From Mycobacterium sp. 852002-51961_SCH5331710 (GTDB lineage Bacteria > Actinomycetota > Actinomycetes > Mycobacteriales > Mycobacteriaceae): 34,259 bases of DNA. The notes below the pieces were generated by a model that was not told the DNA's origin, searched no databases, and was given only the letters and a program-made list of their open reading frames with translations. The stretch lies in contig NZ_LZSQ01000118.1 in the NCBI RefSeq assembly GCF_001665535.1, forward strand, positions 1 to 34,259, given 5' to 3'. Shown piece after piece: positions 23,831 through 31,204 of the stretch. The position numbers and the translations under genes are program-made. Position 1 is the stretch's first letter, and the number at the start of each line of letters is the position of its first letter.

Positions 23831-24879
23831 CGAGCACGGCCGATCGGGCCGATCTGGTGTCGTCCGTCGACGAGCGGTTGCGTGAGGTGGCGCGCACGGT
23901 CCGGCGTTCGATGTTGGATGCGTTACCTGATGGGGAGCCGGGTCGTTGGCTGTACGCGCCGATGCGCGAGTACCCATCCCGGCCCGGTAAGGCGTTGCGT
24001 CCGGCGCTGTGTCTGGCCGCGAGCCGGGTGTTCGGCGCCGACGCCGACGACGCGCTCGGCGTCGCAGTGGCGATCGAGTTGCTGCACAACGCTTTTCTCG
24101 TGCACGACGACATCGCCGACGGCAGCGAGATGCGTCGAGGCAGGCCGACGTTGGCGGCGGGCTACGGGATGGCGGCGGCACTCAACGCGGGTGACGGGTT
24201 GGCCATCGTGGCGGGACAGGTGCTGCGGCGGGCGACCCGTCGGCTGGATCGCGATCTCGCCGACCTGGTGTGGGCGGAGTTCGACACAATGGCGATGCGC
24301 ACGCTCGAGGGCCAGGCGCTCGAAGTGGGTTGGCAGGCCGACGGGGTGGAGGATCTGGGGCCGTCGGACTATCTCGAGCTGATCATGCACAAGACATGCT
24401 GGTACACAACCATTCACCCGTTGCGGGTCGGTGCGATCGTCGGATCCCGGGGCACGGCGGATCTCGTACCGCTGGTGCGGTTCGGCTTCCACTTCGGCGC
24501 CGCGTTCCAGATCCGCGACGACCTGCTGAACCTCATCGGGGACGAACGCCTCTACGGCAAGGAGATTCTCGGGGATCTGTACGAGGGCAAACGGACGCTG
24601 GCGCTGCTGCATCTGCTGTCTGTCGCGCAGGGCAAAGACCGTGAGTTCGTTCGGGATTATCTGCGCCTACAACGCTCCGAGCGAACCCAGGGGCTGGTGC
24701 TGCGGGTCCGCGCTCTGATGGACGAGTACGGCAGCATCGAGTTCACCGGTCAGTATGCCGAAGGCATTCTGCTCGTGGCCGAGGAGTATTTCGAGCAGGC
24801 GTTCGCCGGTGCTCGCCCCGGTCCCGATCTGGACTTCTTGCGTGCCCTGGTGCCGTACGTGTGGGCGAGGTGGCGTTAG
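23827..24879 (+). CDS. Polyprenyl (geranylgeranyl-type) diphosphate synthase
   Basis: A 350-residue trans-isoprenyl diphosphate synthase, condensing isopentenyl diphosphate onto an allylic primer. KALRPALCL (55-63) carries the basic substrate site. The first aspartate-rich motif is HDDIADGSEMRRG, with D94, D95 and D98. The second is FQIRDDLLNLIGDE, with D231 and D232 but asparagine (N235) in place of the last aspartate, as in some eukaryotic-type GGPP synthases. GDLYEGKRTLALLH follows in the usual place. Chain length cannot be read reliably; A90 and F91 lie at positions -4 and -3 before the first motif aspartate. ATG 23827 overlaps the upstream stop in ATGA. It ends nine bases from the convergent ferredoxin reductase. 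Confidence 0.9.
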   Translation: MTSTADRADLVSSVDERLREVARTVRRSMLDALPDGEPGRWLYAPMREYPSRPGKALRPALCLAASRVFGADADDALGVAVAIELLHNAFLVHDDIADGSEMRRGRPTLAAGYGMAAALNAGDGLAIVAGQVLRRATRRLDRDLADLVWAEFDTMAMRTLEGQALEVGWQADGVEDLGPSDYLELIMHKTCWYTTIHPLRVGAIVGSRGTADLVPLVRFGFHFGAAFQIRDDLLNLIGDERLYGKEILGDLYEGKRTLALLHLLSVAQGKDREFVRDYLRLQRSERTQGLVLRVRALMDEYGSIEFTGQYAEGILLVAEEYFEQAFAGARPGPDLDFLRALVPYVWARWR

Positions 24880-24888
24880 CGCCCGGTG

Positions 24889-26091
24889 CTATGCCGCGGG
24901 CGTGGGCGGAAACGCCGCATCGTCCTCGAGGGCGCCGCGGTAGGCGTGTACCCGTCCGGGGATCGTGCTGAGCACCGCGACGGTACGCCCGCCGCGTCCG
25001 TACGCCGCGACGAACTCCCACTGGTCGACCTCGCCCTCGATGATATCGACCGCATCGTGATCGGTTGGCAGACCCAGCATTTGGAGTTTCACATCGTACT
25101 GGTCGGACCAGAAGTAGGGAATATCGTCATAGCTCTCGGCGTGCTGCGGACCGGCCAACAGCGTCTGCGCCGCCGCCTCGCCCTGGCGGTTGGCGACGTC
25201 CCAGTGTTCGATCCGCAGATGGCGTTCGTAGCGCGGATGCCACCACCGCGCGACATCGCCGGCGGCCACGACGCCGCGGACCCCCTCGACTCTGCCGGTG
25301 GCATCGCAGAGCACGCCGTCGTCGATGCGCACTCCGGAGCCCTCGAGCCAGTCGGTCGCGGGCGTGACGCCCAGTCCGATCACGACGAGGTCGGCCTTGA
25401 CCCGGGAACCGTCGGTCAACCGAAGGGCCTTCACCTTGCGCCTGCCAACGAATTTCTCGACGCCGACTCCGAGCCGCAGGTCGACACCGTGCTGCCGGTG
25501 CAGCTCGGCCCAATGCGGCGCCAGCTCTGCGCCGAGTGCGGACAACAGCGGGTGCGAACCGCGTTGAATCAGCGTCACATCCAAGCCGAGCGCCCGGCAC
25601 GTCGCCGCCACCTCGACCCCGATGAATCCGCCGCCGACCACCGCGACACGAGGGCGCGAGGCGAGCCGTTCCCGGATGGCGAGGCAGTCGTCGACCGTGC
25701 GCAGCATCATCACGCCGTCGGGCACCGGACCGCCCGGCCACTCGCGAGGAACGGCGCCGCTGGCGATCACCAGCCCGTCGTATCGAAGTGAGAGCTCGCG
25801 ACCCTCGTCTCGAACCCGGACGGTGCACGACTTGTCGTCCAGCCCTACCGCCGACGCGCCCCGCAGCACCCGGGCGTCGAGGTCGAACTGCGGTGCCATG
25901 TCGATGCCGGCCCGATGGATCTCGCCGGACAACAGTTTCTTCGACAGCGGTGGCCGGTGGTACGGGGGTTGACGCTCATCGCCGACGATCGTCAGCGCGC
26001 CGTCAAAGCCCTTCTGCCGCAGCGTCTCCGCCGCTCGCACGCCGGCGACCCCGGCGCCGACGACAACCACGTCTCGCAATCCCGTCGCCAT
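24889..26091 (-). CDS. NAD(P)H-dependent ferredoxin reductase (rhodocoxin/putidaredoxin reductase type)
   Basis: A 400-residue FAD flavoprotein that passes electrons from NAD(P)H to a ferredoxin. The FAD motif VVVGAGVAGVRAAE is at 9-22, PPYHRPPLSKKLL (42-54) is the active-region signature of the class, and the NAD-binding motif VAVVGGGFIGVEVAA is at 149-163. The C-terminal FAD contact is GVRGVVAAGDVARW, followed by HWDVANRQGEAAAQTLLAGP. A C-terminal reductase dimer-type domain ends the protein, with YFWSDQYDVKLQMLG as usual. The ATG at 26091 is two bases after the ferredoxin stop, so the two are expressed together and are probably redox partners. NADH or NADPH preference cannot be decided with confidence. 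Confidence 0.92.
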   Translation of the reverse strand: MATGLRDVVVVGAGVAGVRAAETLRQKGFDGALTIVGDERQPPYHRPPLSKKLLSGEIHRAGIDMAPQFDLDARVLRGASAVGLDDKSCTVRVRDEGRELSLRYDGLVIASGAVPREWPGGPVPDGVMMLRTVDDCLAIRERLASRPRVAVVGGGFIGVEVAATCRALGLDVTLIQRGSHPLLSALGAELAPHWAELHRQHGVDLRLGVGVEKFVGRRKVKALRLTDGSRVKADLVVIGLGVTPATDWLEGSGVRIDDGVLCDATGRVEGVRGVVAAGDVARWWHPRYERHLRIEHWDVANRQGEAAAQTLLAGPQHAESYDDIPYFWSDQYDVKLQMLGLPTDHDAVDIIEGEVDQWEFVAAYGRGGRTVAVLSTIPGRVHAYRGALEDDAAFPPTPAA

Positions 26092-26093
26092 GG

Positions 26094-26282
26094 TCAGTCC
26101 TTCACCAGGATCGCGCGGGTGGGGCAGGAGACCTCAGCACCCTTCAACTGTTGGCGCAGCTCCTCGCCGGGCGCGTCCTGAAGCACGTGCAGACCGTCCT
26201 CGCGCACGTCGAACACTTCATGGCAGATGCTCATGCACACGCCGTTGCCGTCACACGTGTCGAGATCGACGATGACCTTCAT
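26094..26282 (-). CDS. 3Fe-4S-type ferredoxin
   Basis: A 62-residue small ferredoxin of the actinobacterial P450-partner type. Cysteines C10, C16 and C20 (CDGNGVCMSIC) and C53 followed by proline (VSCPTRAI) give a CxxXxxCxxxC...CP motif in which the position of the second classical ligand is N13. That pattern fits a single [3Fe-4S] cluster or a [4Fe-4S] cluster with a non-Cys ligand. Here no P450 is adjacent; the gene lies between a di-iron-type protein and a ferredoxin reductase. ATG 26282 overlaps the upstream stop in ATGA, and the reductase follows after two bases. It is presumably the electron carrier for the upstream enzyme. Confidence 0.92.
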   Translation of the reverse strand: MKVIVDLDTCDGNGVCMSICHEVFDVREDGLHVLQDAPGEELRQQLKGAEVSCPTRAILVKD

Positions 26283-27223
26283 CGCACTCCAGCCCCTTCC
26301 CTCTCCGTCGCCGTGGTACTCCGCCGACTCGGTGACCCCGCACGTTCGCGCGCGGCCCGCGCTGCCGGCGAGTGCTCCAAGTAGTCGATGGCCATCTGTG
26401 TGTTGGCCTCGTGGCTCGGGTGGTGGCTGGGCCGCATGTATCGCAGGGGCACCGTCACGAGGAAGTTCCACGGGCCCGGCAGCTTGTATTCGCGCGCGGC
26501 GCGCATCCAGTCCCGGAATCGCCACTTCTGGTCGATGGTCGGATCGTTGGCCATCAGGTAGCGCGCCCCGGCGATCCACCAGCCGACGAACAGCGGCGCG
26601 GTCATCAGCATCGCAAATGCGCGGATGAAGTAGCTGCCGCAGACGTGCTGGTACACGTCGAAGACCAGCGAGCGGTGCTCGACCTCCTCGGCGCCATGCC
26701 AACGGAGCAGATCGAGCATGACGGGATCGGTGCCCGCGTAGTCCAGCCCGCGGTTTTGCAGCACCCACTGGCCCAGCACCGCGGTGAAGTGTTCCAGCGC
26801 GGCCACATCGGCCAGCCGCCGGTAGAGCCACCACCGCTTCAGCGGCGGCGGGAAAAACTTCGGCGGGTCGCCCAACGTCATCGACAAGGTCCTGCCGAGC
26901 CTGTCGGTGTAGGGCTTGGTGTCGATGCCCTGCTCGGCCAAGTGGTCCAACACCACCTGGTGCGCCCAAGCGTGCCAGGACTCCTGCTGGATGAATGGTT
27001 TGATCGACGCCTCGAGTTCGGGATCGTCGACCAGAGACGACGCCTCCAGGACCGCCTTGATGAAGTGCCGTTCACCCTCCGGCAGGAGCAGATGCAGGAC
27101 GTTCATCATGTGCGTGGAGAACGGATCGCCGGGGACCCAGTGCATCGGCGTCTCCGACCAGTCGAAGCGGACCATCCGGCGGTACTTCGGATATCCGTCA
27201 TGATGTTGCGCGACTTCGGGCAT
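26279..27223 (-). CDS. Predicted metal-dependent protein, ferritin-like di-iron candidate (PF10118-like)
   Basis: A 314-residue protein similar to the family annotated as predicted metal-dependent hydrolases. Four helices carry a ferritin-like ligand set: EGERHF (E51, H53), QESWHAWAH (E81, H84, H88), LEHF (E144, H145) and GAEEVEHRS (E179, E180, H183). The EExxH motif is typical of carboxylate-bridged di-iron enzymes. A hydrophobic helix at about 200-220 suggests membrane association. ATG 27223 is chosen because GGAAGAGG lies upstream at a good distance; GTG 27289 would add 22 unlikely residues. The ferredoxin starts inside its stop codon, so an oxygenase or desaturase role fits the context better than hydrolysis. 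The substrate is unknown. Confidence 0.82.
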   Translation of the reverse strand: MPEVAQHHDGYPKYRRMVRFDWSETPMHWVPGDPFSTHMMNVLHLLLPEGERHFIKAVLEASSLVDDPELEASIKPFIQQESWHAWAHQVVLDHLAEQGIDTKPYTDRLGRTLSMTLGDPPKFFPPPLKRWWLYRRLADVAALEHFTAVLGQWVLQNRGLDYAGTDPVMLDLLRWHGAEEVEHRSLVFDVYQHVCGSYFIRAFAMLMTAPLFVGWWIAGARYLMANDPTIDQKWRFRDWMRAAREYKLPGPWNFLVTVPLRYMRPSHHPSHEANTQMAIDYLEHSPAARAARERAGSPSRRSTTATEREGAGVR

Positions 27224-27391
27224 CGGTACCTCTTCCGCCGACCGACGGCGGGCCGTCGGTTCCTTCTTCGTTGAAGGTCCGGTCGACACCGGTAGCGACG
27301 CGCGGTGAGCGACCGTCCGTGAAGTCGCGTACCCAGCCGAACCGCTTGGTACTCAATCTGCTGGTGGTGGTTCGCTGTGAATCGACTGTGT

Positions 27392-27410
27392 GCCGACTCT
27401 TGGCGTCGGC
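27392..27410 (-). terminator. Hairpin directly after the stop codon of the 362-residue membrane protein gene
   Basis: On the minus strand GCCGAC, a seven-base loop and GTCGGC form a six-base-pair stem beginning at the last base of the TAG stop. No U-run follows, the form usual for mycobacterial terminators. It sits between this gene and the redox operon. Confidence 0.45.
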
Positions 27411-28498
27411 TACTTGTTGTAGTCGGTGCTGCCCTCGACGGCGTGCGTGGTGCTGATCAGCTTCGCGAAGCAGTGGTCACGGTCGAAGCCTCCGCTCCTG
27501 CACCATGCCAAGGCGCCCTCGGCGGTCGGGAAGGTGAGCCCCGCGACCGTCACCCAGTAGTTCGAATCCGAGAACGTCGACCAGTCGCCTGACCACAGGA
27601 GACGCACACCCGGGTAGGCCTGTCGGAGTTGCTGGTGCTCGGCCAGTATTGCCGCACTGGTCCAGGTGCGCCCTTCGGCGACCAATCCGAGCCACTTGGA
27701 ACTCAACTGCGGGACCCAGGTGTCGGTGAGAGTCGCCAAGACCATCGGCTTGTCGCTCGTGGCGATCGCGCGCAGCTGGTTCCCGCTGGCGGTCTCGGCA
27801 TCGGGCTGCGTGGCCGGGTATGTCGGAGCCGGCCGGGACACGGGTCGGCTGGTGCTGTCGATGATGTTGGCCGTCAACGACGGTACGGTCGCCGATCCAC
27901 CGATCTGCGTGTCGTACGTCATCGAGCCCTGCACCTCGACGTACATCGTCACCCTGTCCTTCTCGACGAAGTTGGCGACCATGTCCGCGTCGTGCGCGGT
28001 GATGAGGGTGTTTTGGTCGTAGTCGTACACGTCCGTCATCGGAGCGGACGCGGTGTCGGCGCGGAACGTCTTCGCGCCCGTCGCTGCGTCGAACTGTGTT
28101 ATCACCCCGTACACCACGACCTTTCGGCCGGCCCATGCGTCGGGATTCTTCGCCATGAGGGCGAACTCGCGCGCGGTCAGCGACTCGTAGCTCGACCGGT
28201 CCAGACGCGTGGTGTCCGGTGCGGGCCGGCGTGCGGTTGGCTCCTGCGGCACTGTGGGTGCCGGCGCGTTCGGAGCACTTGCGGCGACGGTCGGTGCCGG
28301 AGCCGGCGGAGTCATGGCGTCGGATCCCGTCAGCTGGAGGCCGAGCAGGACACCCACCGCGAGGACGAGTACCGCGATGCCCCCGGAGAGCGACGCGGTG
28401 ACGACGGGATTCCGCCTGTCGCGCTTCGGATTTGCATCGTCGTATCCGTCGGGCCACGGGACGGTCGGCTGCTGGTGGTCGTAGTACGAGTAGACCAT
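27410..28498 (-). CDS. Single-pass membrane protein of unknown function with large exported domain
   Basis: A 362-residue protein. A short cytoplasmic Tyr/Asp-rich tail (MVYSYYDHQQPTVPWPDGYD) leads to one membrane helix at about 33-56. A Pro/Ala-rich linker (63-95) and two exported regions follow. The first (about 105-210) contains ALMAKNPDAWAGRKVVVYGV and VYDYDQNTLITAHDADMVAN and looks like an OB-type barrel. The second (about 245-355) holds LATLTDTWVPQLSSKWLGLV and GDWSTFSDSNYWVTVAG, with two cysteines (WCRSGGFDRDHC). The second domain recalls exported domains found in actinobacterial kinases and cell-wall proteins, but no function is known to me. ATG 28498 has AAAGGA upstream. It follows the DUF732 gene by 31 bases, probably in one transcript. 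Confidence 0.8.
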   Translation of the reverse strand: MVYSYYDHQQPTVPWPDGYDDANPKRDRRNPVVTASLSGGIAVLVLAVGVLLGLQLTGSDAMTPPAPAPTVAASAPNAPAPTVPQEPTARRPAPDTTRLDRSSYESLTAREFALMAKNPDAWAGRKVVVYGVITQFDAATGAKTFRADTASAPMTDVYDYDQNTLITAHDADMVANFVEKDRVTMYVEVQGSMTYDTQIGGSATVPSLTANIIDSTSRPVSRPAPTYPATQPDAETASGNQLRAIATSDKPMVLATLTDTWVPQLSSKWLGLVAEGRTWTSAAILAEHQQLRQAYPGVRLLWSGDWSTFSDSNYWVTVAGLTFPTAEGALAWCRSGGFDRDHCFAKLISTTHAVEGSTDYNK

Positions 28499-28529
28499 GG
28501 TGGTGTCCTTTGATGCGTAGTGGCAGCGT

Positions 28530-28835
28530 CTAGCAGAGATACGTGTTGGCGGCGATCACCACGGCCTGGGCTTGCGTGTAGGTGACGTTGTTGTTCGGAT
28601 TCCAGACGACGTTCTCGACGGTGGTGTCCAGCGGGACCCACATCGACTTGTCGGCGCAGATGGCGTAGCCCCAACGCAGCAGCGTGACGTAGTTGCCGTC
28701 GTTGGGCGTGATGCCGAGCTGCGCCATGGCGTTCAGGTAGCTCAACTCGTCGGCGGACGCCGGGGCGGCCGCGCCGATGGTGGTGCCGATGCTCAGGGTC
28801 AGCGCCAGCGCGAGGCCGGCAAGGAACTTCTTCAT
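28530..28835 (-). CDS. DUF732 family small secreted protein
   Basis: A 101-residue exported protein of the mycobacterial DUF732 family. The signal peptide MKKFLAGLALALTLSIGTTI then GAAAPASA is classical with an AxA cleavage site near residue 28. The mature part has the family pattern ELSYLNAMAQLGITPNDGN, then a Cys in GYAICADKS and a final AANTYLC, which should form a disulphide. These proteins are small, helical and of unknown role. ATG 28835 is preceded by AAGAAGT. It heads a likely two-gene transcript with the membrane protein at 27410-28498, which would place both products at the cell surface. The upstream 326 bases are unusually AT-rich. Confidence 0.93.
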   Translation of the reverse strand: MKKFLAGLALALTLSIGTTIGAAAPASADELSYLNAMAQLGITPNDGNYVTLLRWGYAICADKSMWVPLDTTVENVVWNPNNNVTYTQAQAVVIAANTYLC

Positions 28836-29161
28836 GGCTTACTTCTTGGTCGTGCGGATGGAAATGTGCTGGCGCGACCCCCAGGGGTTGCTGCGACCGG
28901 TAGAGTCGCCGCTTTTTGAGCGCGGTCCATCTGACTGTTCAATGGTGCTTGAAATTGAAAAGTCCGACGAACTGCTCGTTTAGAGGTCCGACTAATAAAA
29001 CGGTACGGAGCTACCCCGCCAGAGGAATCAGGGGTTTCCCTATCAATAAGTTTGCTGGACGACGACGACGCCCCATGCGTCACACGCGTAACGCAGGGAC
29101 GACGTCAGCGTCCGTCACGCGAAGAAGTCCGTCGTCCCCGCGGCGGTGGCATGCTCGGAGA
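28836..29161. other. AT-richer divergent intergenic region
   Basis: The 326 bases between the divergent DUF732 and hydrolase-cyclase genes hold no convincing coding region. About 28940-29055 is clearly less GC-rich than the rest of the window, with runs such as AATTGAAAAG and ACTAATAAAAC. GTCCGAC occurs twice (28962-28968 and 28986-28992), starting 24 bases apart. No clean -35/-10 pair could be picked. The region probably contains two promoters and perhaps a regulator site. Confidence 0.5.
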
Positions 29162-30499
29162 ATGGCGGCCAGTCCCGAAACCGTCTACGCCCGAGACCGC
29201 GACGTTCACCTCGCCTATCAGGTGGTCGGTGACGGCGGGCCGGACCTTCTGTGGGTCCCCACCGCCACGTTCCCGATCGATCTGCTGTGGGATGAGCCGA
29301 CGGTCGCCGGTCACTTCCGTAGGCTGTCGTCGTTCAGCCGGCTGATCCTGACCGACCTGCTCGGCGTCGGCAGCTCCGATGCCGTGCCGATCTGCGACCG
29401 GCCGGCCATGCAATCATGGGTCGACGGCCTGCTCGCGGTGTTGGATACCGTTGGCGCCGAACGGGTCTCGATCTTTGCGATGGCCGAGTCGGCGCTGCCG
29501 GTCATGCTGCTCGCGGCGAGCCATCCCCAGCGCGTGAAGTCGCTGGTGCTGTGGAGCCCGTTCGCGTACTACCCCCGCACGCCCGACCAGCCGTTCGGGA
29601 TGCCCGAACCCACCCTGACCGACTACGTCCGCTGGTGCGAGGAGAGCGTCGGGCGAGGCGACGCCGTCCATCTGACGCCGAGTTGGGAATCGGACCTGGC
29701 GAAGCGTCGCTGGATGGCGCGCGGTGAACGGCTCGCGGGTGGTCCGGGGTACTTCGCGGACATCTTCGATCTGTTCGTGCGCACCGACGTACGGCCCGTC
29801 CTCGACAGCATCCAGGCGCCCACGCTGGTGATGCACCGCCGCGACGACCGCCACGTGCGAAGCGGACATGCGCAATACGTCGCCGAGCGGATCCCGCATG
29901 CCCGGTTGGTGGAGTTCGACGGCGACGATCACGTGTGGTTCGCGGGGGACGCGGACGTCGTCATCGACGAGATCGAGTCGTTCCTCACCGGGGGCCGTGG
30001 CACTGTTCCGTCCAATCGCGTGCTGTCCACGGTGCTGTTCACCGACATCGTCGGGTCGACCGAACACGCGGCGCAGCTCGGCGACGAAGCGTGGTCGACC
30101 GCGCTCGCCGCACACGACCGGGTCGTCGAGCGTCACGTGGCCGGTGCGCGCGGTTCGGTCGTGAAGTTCACCGGTGACGGGGCGTTGGCGACGTTCGACG
30201 GTCCGGCGCGGGCGATTCAGTGTTCGTGCGCGATCCGCGACGCGCTGGACGATCTCGGGCTGACGATCCGCGCCGGCTTGCACACCGGCGAGGTGGAGAT
30301 GGCCGACGGCGACGTGCATGGCATCGCGGTGCACATCGCTGCGCGGATCATGGGCCTCGCGGGACCCGGGGAGGTGCTGGTGTCGGGGGCGATACCGCCG
30401 CTGGTGCTCGGGTCGCGGATCGTGTTCGACGAGCGGGGCAACCACGAACTCAAGGGTGTGCCCGACCGGTGGCCGGTCCTGGCGGTCCGCGACGCCTGA
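29162..30499 (+). CDS. Alpha/beta-hydrolase fused to a class III cyclase domain (LipJ/Rv1900c-like)
   Basis: A 445-residue fusion like Mtb LipJ (Rv1900c). The hydrolase part (1-275) has DLLGVGSSD near 65-73, a nucleophile elbow reading MAESAL (S110) in place of GxSxG, D228 (HRRDDRHV) and H257 (GDDHVWF). The cyclase domain (about 285-445) has FTDIVGST with metal aspartate D295, VKFTGDG with K335 and D339, and GIAVHIAARIM, where histidine (H391) replaces the usual asparagine ahead of R395. The altered elbow questions esterase activity, and the His substitution could lower cyclase activity. ATG 29162 has GGAGA immediately before it and starts the conserved domain; upstream in-frame sequence looks non-coding. 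It is a single-gene unit converging on the amidase. Confidence 0.88.
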   Translation: MAASPETVYARDRDVHLAYQVVGDGGPDLLWVPTATFPIDLLWDEPTVAGHFRRLSSFSRLILTDLLGVGSSDAVPICDRPAMQSWVDGLLAVLDTVGAERVSIFAMAESALPVMLLAASHPQRVKSLVLWSPFAYYPRTPDQPFGMPEPTLTDYVRWCEESVGRGDAVHLTPSWESDLAKRRWMARGERLAGGPGYFADIFDLFVRTDVRPVLDSIQAPTLVMHRRDDRHVRSGHAQYVAERIPHARLVEFDGDDHVWFAGDADVVIDEIESFLTGGRGTVPSNRVLSTVLFTDIVGSTEHAAQLGDEAWSTALAAHDRVVERHVAGARGSVVKFTGDGALATFDGPARAIQCSCAIRDALDDLGLTIRAGLHTGEVEMADGDVHGIAVHIAARIMGLAGPGEVLVSGAIPPLVLGSRIVFDERGNHELKGVPDRWPVLAVRDA

Positions 30500-30504
30500 G
30501 GGCC

Positions 30505-31203
30505 TCAGCGCAGGCCGGACTCGATGTCGGCGACGGCTTGTGATGCCTGGGGGCCGCATATGGTGCGAAGGTCGACGGTACCTGCGGCAAGGATGCCGTC
30601 GACGCGGTTCTTGAGGTCGTCGTCGACGACGTGGGCGTAGAGGTCGGCGCCCGGACACGAGGTGTCATGGCTGGCGTCGCGGTGCCCGGCGAGGGTGTCG
30701 GTCGCGATGTCGAAACGTTGTGCGGCCCAGGCGAATGCGAGCGCGGCACCGTTGAGCTGTTCCTCGGTGACCGCCTCTTCGTCGAAGTTGCCTTCGCAGA
30801 CGACGAGGAAGTGGCCGGTCGGGTCGTAGTTGGTGGCGGTGTCGCCGACGAGCTCGGGCTTGCGCAGCTCGTAGATGTTGCCGTTGCGGTCGACGCTGAG
30901 GTGGTAGGCGATGTCGATCCAGCCGTGGGTCTCTTGGTGATAGCGCTGATGCTGTCGCAGGCGCGCCGGCGCGTTGGAGTTGTCGCCGAGGGTGACCGCC
31001 GTGTGGTGGATCGTCATACGGACGGGGGTTTGGGGCGTGCCGCCTGGACGCGGCGGCTTGGCGCCCCAAGCGCTGCGACACAGGACGCTCGGGGAGGGCG
31101 GGGCCGCCTGCGCGACGTCCAGGGGCAAGCCGCTGGCGACAGCCCCCAAGCCGGCGAGCTGCAGGAGCCGCCGACGGCTGAGCGCGAAGCGGTCGTCTAC
31201 CAC
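30505..31203 (-). CDS. Tat-exported N-acetylmuramoyl-L-alanine amidase (PGRP/amidase_2)
   Basis: A 232-residue zinc amidase that cuts the bond between N-acetylmuramic acid and the stem peptide. The N-terminus has a twin-arginine signal, ALSRRRLLQLAGLGAVASG (about 7-25), with cleavage near AQA (31-33). The catalytic domain follows: MTIHHTAV with ligand H66 or H67, AYHLSVDRNGNIYELR, GDTATNYDPTGHFLVVCEGN, then AGHRD (H174) and TSCPG (C183), the usual His-His-Cys zinc set. Tat export suggests folding before secretion. GTG 31203 begins one base after the DUF3592 stop, so translation is probably coupled. It could act in cell-wall turnover or division. Confidence 0.93.
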   Translation of the reverse strand: MVDDRFALSRRRLLQLAGLGAVASGLPLDVAQAAPPSPSVLCRSAWGAKPPRPGGTPQTPVRMTIHHTAVTLGDNSNAPARLRQHQRYHQETHGWIDIAYHLSVDRNGNIYELRKPELVGDTATNYDPTGHFLVVCEGNFDEEAVTEEQLNGAALAFAWAAQRFDIATDTLAGHRDASHDTSCPGADLYAHVVDDDLKNRVDGILAAGTVDLRTICGPQASQAVADIESGLR

Positions 31204-31204
31204 G

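Noticed and set aside
23827..24879. Polyprenyl synthase as cargo of a family 2 encapsulin, prompted also by the CNB-domain protein at 7120
   Set aside because: No encapsulin shell gene adjoins the synthase, and the 154-residue CNB protein is too short to be a family 2B shell.
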